Source of the DNA: Prolixibacteraceae bacterium
GTDB taxonomy: Bacteria; Bacteroidota; Bacteroidia; Bacteroidales; Prolixibacteraceae
Direction: 5' to 3'
DNA: 12,229 nucleotides
Assembly: GCA_003450125.1 (NCBI GenBank)
Contig: DMFR01000140.1
Span: forward strand, 9,044-21,272
A model generated the notes under the pieces. That model did no database searches, had not been told where the DNA came from, and saw nothing but the letters and a program-made list of their open reading frames with translations. Shown here piece by piece: positions 6,748 through 12,229 of the stretch; position 1 is the first letter of the stretch, and every line of letters starts with the position of its first letter. The position numbers and the translations under genes were made by a program.

Positions 6748-7743
6748 ATGATTGCAAACTCTAAAATAGCAATAATCGGTAGTGGAAGTTGGGCCACAGC
6801 TCTTGCAAAGATAATTTTGCACAATGTTCCGACCATTAACTGGTACTTCCGTAGTCCTGACAATATTGAACAATTCAAACGCTTTAAACACAATCCAAGT
6901 TACTTGCGAGGTGTTGAATTTGACGTAAGCCGGATTAATTTCTTTAATGATATCAATAAGGCCGTTGAAGGGGTTGATATTGTAATCCTTTGCATACCTT
7001 CTGCATTTCTGAAGGAAGCCATGTCGAGTGTATTGGTTGACTTGAATCCAAAGTTTATCGTTTCGGCCATCAAAGGCATCGTTCCGGAGGATAACCTGAT
7101 TGTAGGACAGTATCTACACCAATATTTTAATATTCCTTACGAACGCATTGGCGTCATTGCCGGCCCCTGCCATGCAGAGGAGGTTGCTCTTGAGCGCCTA
7201 TCCTACCTGACCATTGCCTGTCCAGATGTAAAAAGAGCCAGGGCTTTTGCCTTCCATCTCGAATGCCCCTATATCCGAACACACGTTTCAGACGATATAT
7301 ACGGCACGGAATATGCTTCCGTATTGAAAAATGTAGTGGCCATTGCCTCAGGAATTGTACACGGACTGCGATATGGTGATAATTTTCAGGCGGTGCTTAT
7401 TTCAAATTCAATTCAGGAAATTAAACGCTTTGTAGATAAAGTTCATCCGATAACCCGCGACATTAAAAGCTCGGCTTACCTGGGTGACTTATTGGTTACA
7501 GCCTATTCACAATTTTCACGTAACCGCACCTTTGGAACAATGATCGGCAAAGGATATTCTGTCCGTTCAGCCCAACTAGAAATGCACATGGTTGCCGAAG
7601 GGTACTATGCGGCCAAATCCATCAAGGAAATCAATGAGGAGTTCAGGGTTAACATGCCCATAGCAGAAGCCGTTTATAATATATTGTACGAAAACATCTC
7701 CCCTGCCATCGAAATCAGATTGTTAACTGAAAATCTTAGATAA
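6748..7743 (+). CDS. gpsA: NAD(P)-dependent glycerol-3-phosphate dehydrogenase
   Basis: Reduces dihydroxyacetone phosphate to sn-glycerol 3-phosphate in the cytoplasm, supplying the backbone for phospholipids. The Rossmann nucleotide-binding loop is GSGSWATAL (11-19). Further family marks are SAIKGI (106-111), GPCHAEE (139-145), VLKNVVAIASGI (192-203) with the likely catalytic Lys194, GDLLVT (246-251) and SRNR (257-260). The 331-residue length is normal. GPCHAEE in place of the GPSFA-type motif, and the FQAVLISNSIQEIKRFV stretch, fit Bacteroidota GpsA. The start at 6748 leaves five residues before the first beta strand, as expected. It lies between lysS (16-nt gap) and pgi (8-nt gap) with no promoter visible in either gap, so it should be co-transcribed. 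From memory, lysS, gpsA and pgi commonly occur together in Bacteroidales. Confidence 0.95.
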   Translation: MIANSKIAIIGSGSWATALAKIILHNVPTINWYFRSPDNIEQFKRFKHNPSYLRGVEFDVSRINFFNDINKAVEGVDIVILCIPSAFLKEAMSSVLVDLNPKFIVSAIKGIVPEDNLIVGQYLHQYFNIPYERIGVIAGPCHAEEVALERLSYLTIACPDVKRARAFAFHLECPYIRTHVSDDIYGTEYASVLKNVVAIASGIVHGLRYGDNFQAVLISNSIQEIKRFVDKVHPITRDIKSSAYLGDLLVTAYSQFSRNRTFGTMIGKGYSVRSAQLEMHMVAEGYYAAKSIKEINEEFRVNMPIAEAVYNILYENISPAIEIRLLTENLR

Positions 7744-7751
7744 AAAGCACA

Positions 7752-9095
7752 ATGGAAAAAATATCTTTAAACTTTGAGAAGACTTTTGAGTGTATATCAA
7801 AAGACTCCGTTTTCTCATATAAAAAAGCAATGGAAAGTCACAACGTTGCACTTTTCAATAAAACCGGAAAAGGAAACGATTTCCTGGGTTGGACAACCTT
7901 GCCAACTTCAATCACTGAAGCCGAATTGAAAGATTATGAGACTACGGCTGCCAAGTTGATTGCCAAAAACATTGACATTTTTGTGGTCATTGGTATTGGT
8001 GGTTCATATCTAGGAGCCAAAGCAGTGGTGGATGCGCTTTCTGATAGTTTCGCTCATCTGAAAGAACGAAAGAGTCCGTTTATCCTGTTTGCCGGACAAA
8101 ATATCAGCGAAGATTACCTGTTCGAACTTCGGGAGTTGCTAAAGACCAAAGAATATGCCATGGCGGTCATTTCCAAATCAGGGACCACCACCGAGCCTGC
8201 ATTGGCTTTCCGGTTATTGAAACAGGATATTGAAGATAAATACGGGAAAGCTGAAGCCAATGAACGTATTGTAGCCATTACCGATGCCAGCAAAGGCGCT
8301 TTGCGTTCACTGGCTACCATCGAAGGCTATAAAACATTTGTTATTCCGGATGATATAGGTGGACGCTATTCGGTTCTCACCCCTGTTGGTTTGCTTGCAA
8401 TTGCAGTTGCCGGGTTCGATATCCGTGCTTTGGTAAAAGGTGCGGTTGATATGCAAAATGCCACGGGAGTTAATGTCCCTTTTGAAGATAACATGGCCGC
8501 CCAATATGCAGCTGTCCGTAACGAGTTGTATAAAAACGGGAAGAAAGTTGAAATCTTCGTCAACTTCAATCCTAAACTACATTTTCTGGCTGAATGGTGG
8601 AAACAGCTCTATGGTGAAAGTGAAGGCAAAGAGGGTAAAGGTATTTTTCCTGCATCTGTTGACTTTACTTCCGATTTGCACTCCATGGGTCAATATATCC
8701 AGGAAGGTGAACGTACATTGTTCGAAACAGTGATCTCTATTGGAAGTCCTGACCGCGAAGTGCGCATCCCAAAGGATAAGGACAATCTCGACGGACTTAA
8801 TTTCCTTGCAGGAAAGCGTGTAGATGAAGTCAATAAAATGGCAGAATTGGGAACCATGTTGGCTCATGTTGACGGAGGAGTACCAAATATTCAGATTGTA
8901 CTTCCTAAACTAAACGAGTATTTCCTGGGTCAGTTGATTCAATTCTTTGAGGTGGCTTGTGGCTTAAGCGGGTACACTTTGGGTGTTAATCCATTCGATC
9001 AGCCTGGAGTAGAGGCCTACAAAAAGAACATGTTTGCATTGCTTGAAAAACCAGGTTTTGAGGAAGCGACAAAAGCGATTAAAAAACGTCTATAA
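7752..9095 (+). CDS. pgi: Glucose-6-phosphate isomerase, short bacterial form
   Basis: Interconverts glucose 6-phosphate and fructose 6-phosphate, linking glycolysis, gluconeogenesis and cell-wall sugar supply. It has 447 residues, the short form seen in Bacteroidota and Firmicutes rather than the roughly 550-residue E. coli form. Visible marks are GIGGSYLGAK (81-90), the phosphate-binding SKSGTTTE (141-148), signature 1 DIGGRYS (201-207), EWWKQLYGESEGKEGKG (281-297), GQYIQEGERT (313-322) with the probable catalytic Glu, and signature 2 spanning 407-424, with NPFDQPGVEAYK at 413-424 ending in catalytic Lys424. The ATG at 7752 follows the gpsA stop by 8 nt (TAAAAAGCACA), with an A-rich leader in place of a Shine-Dalgarno. 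It is the last gene of the lysS-gpsA-pgi unit; a strong terminator follows 25 nt after its stop. Confidence 0.97.
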   Translation: MEKISLNFEKTFECISKDSVFSYKKAMESHNVALFNKTGKGNDFLGWTTLPTSITEAELKDYETTAAKLIAKNIDIFVVIGIGGSYLGAKAVVDALSDSFAHLKERKSPFILFAGQNISEDYLFELRELLKTKEYAMAVISKSGTTTEPALAFRLLKQDIEDKYGKAEANERIVAITDASKGALRSLATIEGYKTFVIPDDIGGRYSVLTPVGLLAIAVAGFDIRALVKGAVDMQNATGVNVPFEDNMAAQYAAVRNELYKNGKKVEIFVNFNPKLHFLAEWWKQLYGESEGKEGKGIFPASVDFTSDLHSMGQYIQEGERTLFETVISIGSPDREVRIPKDKDNLDGLNFLAGKRVDEVNKMAELGTMLAHVDGGVPNIQIVLPKLNEYFLGQLIQFFEVACGLSGYTLGVNPFDQPGVEAYKKNMFALLEKPGFEEATKAIKKRL

Positions 9096-9120
9096 TTCAA
9101 AAAATAGCATAACTTGCCGA

Positions 9121-9153
9121 AGAGAAATCTCACAAGAGGTTTCTCTTTTTTTT
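9121..9153 (+). terminator. Intrinsic terminator after pgi
   Basis: AGAGAAATCTC (9121-9131) pairs with GAGGTTTCTCT (9136-9146) over 11 bp, with one G-U wobble, around an ACAA loop; a run of eight T (9146-9153) follows. It lies 25 nt after the pgi stop and should end the lysS-gpsA-pgi transcript. Its T tract stops only 9 nt before the ATG of the next gene. Confidence 0.9.
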
Positions 9154-9162
9154 ATTCCTACA

Positions 9163-10077
9163 ATGGCAGAAATTAAGTCGGAAGAGTGGAAAGGATATGC
9201 ATACGCAATTACTGGCACGATCGCGTTTTCCAGTTTGTATGTATTCAGCAAGGCGGGCCTCAACCAGGTTGAACTGGCGCAATTTGGCCTTTATTATTTT
9301 GGGATGGGCTTTCTGCTCAATCTGATCTTTATATTGGGTTCCGGCAAACTGGATCAGTTAAGGCAGCTCACTCCCAAAATAATGGGTTTACTGGTATTGC
9401 TTGGGGCTATTGATATTGTTTCCAACATTACCTTTTTCATGGCCATACAGGCCATTCCAGACCCTTCAGTCACTTCCTTCCTGGGTAACCTGTTTCCAGT
9501 ATTCCTAAGCCTTCTCGGAATTACATTTCTGAAAGAGCGTTTTACCCTGATCGAAGCCATGGGTGCAATGATTGCCCTTTCGGGTGCATTTGCTATCAGT
9601 TATTCAGGAGATCTGAGCTGGAGCAAGTTCTTCATCGCTGGAACCGGATTTGTTGTAATCAATACCCTTTTTGCAGCCACCGTTTCAGTGATTGTTAAAA
9701 AGAATGTCCATAAAGCTAGTCCCAAAGTTTTTAACCTGAATTCAAATGGTTGGATCTTCCTTTTCTTTATTTTCTATTTTGTGCACAGCGGCCAATCGGT
9801 AGAGATTCCGGTTACAGCTTTTCGGAATATTGCTTTGGGTGCATTTTTCGGTTCATTCATAGGTCTGCTTTCGTTCTTCTATTCCTACCGATACATCACA
9901 GCCTCACGATCCTCTATCATCCAAAGTGTAAAGGGAATATTTGTATTGATTATCGCCTGGTTTTTCTTCGGAAACCTCCCCCTTCCAGTTCAACTGTGGG
10001 GTGGATCAATAACTATAGCAGGGGTATTGGTGATGACTTTTTCACAAGCAGGGGTATTTAGAAAGAAGGTTGGTTAG
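9163..10077 (+). CDS. DMT-superfamily permease with two EamA domains
   Basis: A 304-residue integral cytoplasmic-membrane protein of the drug/metabolite transporter superfamily. Two EamA halves are visible: about 11-148 (from YAYAITGTIAFSSLYVFSKA to ALSGAFAISYSG) and about 155-297 (from FFIAGTGFVVINTLFAATVS to IAGVLVMTFSQAG). Hydrophobic segments suggest about ten membrane helices. Each half ends in the typical pattern: PSVTSFLGNLFPVFLSLLGITFLKERFT in the first and SSIIQSVKGIFVLIIAWFFFG in the second. The substrate cannot be inferred. The frame stays open upstream into pgi (possible ATG 9034), but that extension would read through the pgi terminator and add 43 non-hydrophobic residues, so MAEIKSEEWKG at 9163 is chosen. 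The leader between terminator and start is only 9 nt, so the promoter must lie before the hairpin or expression depends on read-through. The stop TAG lies in an 8-bp tandem repeat. Confidence 0.88.
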   Translation: MAEIKSEEWKGYAYAITGTIAFSSLYVFSKAGLNQVELAQFGLYYFGMGFLLNLIFILGSGKLDQLRQLTPKIMGLLVLLGAIDIVSNITFFMAIQAIPDPSVTSFLGNLFPVFLSLLGITFLKERFTLIEAMGAMIALSGAFAISYSGDLSWSKFFIAGTGFVVINTLFAATVSVIVKKNVHKASPKVFNLNSNGWIFLFFIFYFVHSGQSVEIPVTAFRNIALGAFFGSFIGLLSFFYSYRYITASRSSIIQSVKGIFVLIIAWFFFGNLPLPVQLWGGSITIAGVLVMTFSQAGVFRKKVG

Positions 10078-10125
10078 ATGGTTGGATGGTTGGATGGTTA
10101 AATGGTTAGATGGATGGGTGGTTAT
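10072..10125. repeat. 8-bp tandem repeat GGTTrGAT, about six and a half copies
   Basis: Consecutive octamers from 10072 are GGTTAGAT, GGTTGGAT, GGTTGGAT, GGTTAAAT, GGTTAGAT and the diverged GGATGGGT, then a partial GGTTAT. The first unit contains the TAG stop (10075-10077) of the permease gene, so the array begins in coding sequence and extends downstream. Copy-number change would not alter the protein, because the stop lies in the first unit. Confidence 0.85.
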
Positions 10126-10187
10126 CAACACAATTACTTGTGAATCCTACTTCTCTTTTTTCTACCCTTTGCCTTTTTCTTTTTTTA

Positions 10188-10195
10188 TATCTTTG
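10188..10195 (+). promoter_or_regulatory. -7 promoter box TATCTTTG for the lipoprotein gene
   Basis: TATCTTTG matches TAnnTTTG exactly. TTTG at 10168-10171 is a plausible -33 element with a 16-nt spacing, the best two-part promoter in the window. The region just upstream (about 10147-10186) is almost entirely pyrimidine. The predicted start near 10201 leaves a leader of about 130 nt before the ATG at 10331, longer than for the other genes here. The leader contains an 18-codon open frame (10221-10277) that includes a run of nine A. Confidence 0.6.
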
Positions 10196-10330
10196 ATACC
10201 AACCCTTCATTCTTTACACGATGGTAGTAGTTAAAAAAAAATGTAATCATCAACTGTTCACCGAAAGAAAGTTCTGAATCTTAATCATTGGTATATGTAC
10301 TTCAAAACACGTCCTCCATTTATATCCACG

Positions 10331-11050
10331 ATGCGCCTCCAAACCCTAATTGCCTTGCCATGTATTTTGCTGGCATTCATGGCTTGTGATAAATCAAAGG
10401 ATGAATTGCCCGGCACACAACCAGGTTTTATACCCAAATTAAGCAAGATAGCCTATTATGAAGGTGCTTCGTTAATCCGGATAACAACCATCCAATACGA
10501 TACCCAGGGAAGATTGATCAAAATGGAATTAACCAATTGGCGGGATGAAACCTACCACTATGGACAGGATATCATCATTAGGGAGGCTTCCTTCCTAAAC
10601 AGTGAAGACACGGAATTCATCGATACCCTCCAATTGAACAACGATGGACTTGTTATTTTTGACCCTCGCGATGGCAGTAATTATGAATATACCTCGGAAG
10701 GATACCGGCAAAGACAATTCGCTTCCTTTGGCGATTACTCCAGCACAATTTCGAATGGAAATACTACGCTCACAACAAATAGGGATTGGGTGAGCCAGAA
10801 TATTATTTCAACCAATGAATATACGTTCCTGCCCGATAAGCTGAATACCATAGGCAGTGAAAATGTGGGTATCACCTTTTATGGAAAACAGGATAAAAAT
10901 CTCTTGTATGAGGATACGTTTACTTATTTATACGGTGGACGTCATGATCAAACAATACACCATTACAGTTATGAATTTGATGACAAAAACAGAGTAAAGA
11001 AAAAAATGAGATCGGATGGTATCTACTGGCTATATACTTATGCGAACTGA
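10331..11050 (+). CDS. Hypothetical lipoprotein with YD-repeat-like C-terminus
   Basis: A 239-residue secreted protein of unknown function. The N-terminus MRLQTLIALPCILLAFMAC is a short hydrophobic signal peptide ending in a lipobox with the acylation site at Cys19. Downstream DKSKDELPGTQPG is a charged/Gly-Pro tether typical of surface-exposed Bacteroidota lipoproteins. The mature part is strand-rich, with repeated patterns of the kind TIQYDTQGRLIKMEL and HYSYEFDDKNRVKKKMRSDG, reminiscent of the YD-repeat/DUF4595-like lipoproteins; this is resemblance only. An in-frame ATG at 10295 would lengthen the n-region by 12 residues. I prefer 10331 because it gives a usual 18-residue signal peptide, but the choice is not decisive. 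It has its own promoter and is convergent with the sugar kinase, so there is no operon context. Confidence 0.75.
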   Translation: MRLQTLIALPCILLAFMACDKSKDELPGTQPGFIPKLSKIAYYEGASLIRITTIQYDTQGRLIKMELTNWRDETYHYGQDIIIREASFLNSEDTEFIDTLQLNNDGLVIFDPRDGSNYEYTSEGYRQRQFASFGDYSSTISNGNTTLTTNRDWVSQNIISTNEYTFLPDKLNTIGSENVGITFYGKQDKNLLYEDTFTYLYGGRHDQTIHHYSYEFDDKNRVKKKMRSDGIYWLYTYAN

Positions 11051-11184
11051 TCCAGCCATATGCTAGGGTAAAGTTTTAGGTTTAAATTTTCAATTTTCAA
11101 GACATTAGATGCAAGATTCGCCCCTCATGGTGATGTGCCTTCTCCCTGTCATTGGTATTAAGCGAAGCAACCGCTCCTCTATTG

Positions 11185-12111
11185 TTACTGGTGAAACCTT
11201 ACGTAATTTCTATTGTTGGGGATAACCATAAAATCAAGGATCTGGGCTTTTGAAACAGGAGATGTAGCACCAGTTGTAGTAGCTACCATAGCACCTGCTG
11301 CATTTCCGAAACGCAATGCCTCTTCAATTTCATACCCGTTCATGTAATAATGAATAAATCCGGCTGAAAAGGCATCACCAGCTCCAACCGTATCACCTAG
11401 ACTGATCTGATATCCGGGGTCATAGTGGAAAACATCCTCTTGGGTCAGGCAGAAAGCTCCAAAGGAACCCAAGGTGCAAAGAATAATTTCCAGATTGAAT
11501 GTTTCGAGCGTTTCACGGGCAAGATCTTTCAGGCTTTCACTTTTCAGGCCCAACAATTCTTTGGTAATTAAAAGTTCCTCGTCATTGGCCTTTAAAATAT
11601 TGGCCATCCTCAGGCTGTCTTCAACAGTGGCAGCTGTATAGCACTTTTTACGAAGATTAATATCCAGAAACTTCACTACTCCAGGCGACTGGTGAATCAA
11701 TTCACGCAAGGTATTTTTGGAAATACCATAGCGCTGAACCAGGGTACCGAAGCAAACACAGTCAGCTTGATTGAATGCCTCAATCATCTCCTGGTTGATC
11801 TCAATATGGTCATAGGCCACATCGGTAATAATATTAAAATCAGGGGTTCCATGTTCATCGATCTTTACAATAACCGATCCTGTTGGAAGTTCATAATCGG
11901 TCTGAATCCCTTCATCTGAAAGTCCAAGCTTACGGAGCGCTTCCCGGGCTTCTTTGCCGGCCTTGTCGTTTCCTACTTTACTGAGCAAAGTACCTTGGTC
12001 GCCGAAGGAATTAATCCGATAAATAAAATTGGCTGGCGCCCCACCCAGCACTTTCCCGGTTGGAAGTAAATCCCATAACAACTCACCAAAAGCTGCAATT
12101 TTCTTTGGCAT
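11185..12111 (-). CDS. PfkB-family carbohydrate kinase, probable fructokinase
   Basis: A 308-residue cytoplasmic ribokinase-family enzyme expected to phosphorylate a sugar with ATP. It shows FGELLWDLLPTG near the N-terminus (8-19) and substrate-site GGAPANF (23-29), as in fructokinases. The family signature 2, DTVGAGDAFSAGF (240-252), carries the anion hole GAGD and the catalytic base Asp246. FLDINLRKKCY (148-158) is the equivalent of the DxNxR stretch typical of bacterial fructokinases. GELLWD plus GGAPANF favours fructose over ribose or adenosine; 2-keto-3-deoxygluconate remains possible. The start at 12111 (MPKKIAAFGE) puts the first beta strand at residue 4. A promoter-like box lies 24 nt upstream. 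The stop at 11185-11187 is 134 bp from the convergent lipoprotein gene. Any sugar-transport neighbour would lie beyond the right edge of the window. Confidence 0.9.
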   Translation of the reverse strand: MPKKIAAFGELLWDLLPTGKVLGGAPANFIYRINSFGDQGTLLSKVGNDKAGKEAREALRKLGLSDEGIQTDYELPTGSVIVKIDEHGTPDFNIITDVAYDHIEINQEMIEAFNQADCVCFGTLVQRYGISKNTLRELIHQSPGVVKFLDINLRKKCYTAATVEDSLRMANILKANDEELLITKELLGLKSESLKDLARETLETFNLEIILCTLGSFGAFCLTQEDVFHYDPGYQISLGDTVGAGDAFSAGFIHYYMNGYEIEEALRFGNAAGAMVATTTGATSPVSKAQILDFMVIPNNRNYVRFHQ

Positions 12112-12134
12112 AACTTCACTTTAAAATATTGTGC

Positions 12135-12142
12135 GAAAGATA
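12135..12142 (-). promoter_or_regulatory. -7-like promoter box TATCTTTC for the sugar kinase
   Basis: The minus strand reads CTATCTTTCGCAC, differing from TAnnTTTG only in the last base. Its position gives a leader of about 18 nt before the ATG at 12111. The flanking CTATCTTT matches the recJ and lysS promoters. No -33 element at proper spacing was seen, so this is weaker than the others. Confidence 0.45.
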
Positions 12143-12199
12143 GGGAAAATTCAAAAAAATATAAGCTATTTATTCCTGATTTTCATATTTATAAGAAAT

Positions 12200-12229
12200 A
12201 CGAATTACACGAATTGAAACGAATTACAC
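12200..12229. repeat. Direct repeat ACGAATTACAC at the right edge
   Basis: ACGAATTACAC occurs at 12200-12210 and again at 12219-12229, with GAATTGAA between them, so GAATT recurs three times at 10-nt steps (12202, 12211, 12221). The second copy ends at the last base, so the array may continue beyond the window. It lies upstream of the sugar kinase promoter. Confidence 0.6.

Noticed and set aside
8440..8867. Additional frames on both strands inside pgi
   Set aside because: They overlap the conserved catalytic part of Pgi and lack start signals or domains.
9034..9162. Upstream extension of the permease into pgi
   Set aside because: It would translate the pgi 3' end and the terminator hairpin in a second frame; the extra 43 residues are basic and unlike a DMT N-terminus.
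11051..11184. Search for a bidirectional terminator between the convergent lipoprotein and sugar kinase genes
   Set aside because: Only a short AATTTTC doublet is visible; no stem with a T tract could be supported.
1..12229. Search for tRNA genes, CRISPR arrays, insertion sequences, toxin-antitoxin or defence genes
   Set aside because: No cloverleaf, spaced repeat array, transposase motif or paired small genes were seen; the gene content is housekeeping.

Overview
The window looks like ordinary chromosomal DNA from a member of the Bacteroidota, probably the Bacteroidales/Marinilabiliales side, though only the phylum is well supported. Four intergenic starts carry a perfect copy of the phylum's -7 promoter element TAnnTTTG and a fifth carries a 7/8 match. 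The protein variants (GpsA with GPCHAEE, a 447-aa short-form Pgi, a LysRS with a C-terminal tail of about 70 residues, an outer-membrane protein ending in aromatic Phe) also fit that phylum. Nothing marks the window as a phage, integrative element, CRISPR locus or biosynthetic cluster, and no tRNA or rRNA gene was seen.

Layout. 1-1218: 3' part of a beta-barrel outer-membrane protein gene (5' end outside the window). 1343-2503: acyltransferase of the PlsC/PlsB-like family, with its own promoter. 2504-3021: a 518-bp gene-free stretch with a GC-rich islet, an inverted repeat and an 11-bp tandem repeat. 3022-4743 (minus): recJ. 4744-5006: divergent promoter region holding two matching promoters and a 9-bp-arm inverted repeat. 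5007-9095: lysS-gpsA-pgi, tightly spaced (16 and 8 nt gaps) and closed by a strong intrinsic terminator. 9163-10077: DMT/EamA-family permease whose start lies 9 nt after that terminator and whose stop lies inside an 8-bp tandem repeat. 10331-11050: orphan lipoprotein. 11185-12111 (minus): PfkB-family sugar kinase, probably a fructokinase. The right edge enters a GAATT-containing direct repeat.

Function. The genes are mostly core housekeeping: tRNA charging (LysS), glycerol-3-phosphate supply (GpsA), fatty-acyl transfer probably onto a glycerol-phosphate lipid precursor, hexose-phosphate interconversion (Pgi), sugar phosphorylation (PfkB family) and DNA repair (RecJ). GpsA and the acyltransferase could act in the same phospholipid pathway, but they are not in one operon here. 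No convincing undescribed system was found. The more interesting signals are small: promoter evidence that corrects two start codons, shared sequence between the divergent recJ and lysS promoters, a terminator abutting the permease start, several short intergenic tandem repeats, and an acyltransferase with a shifted His/Asp motif.
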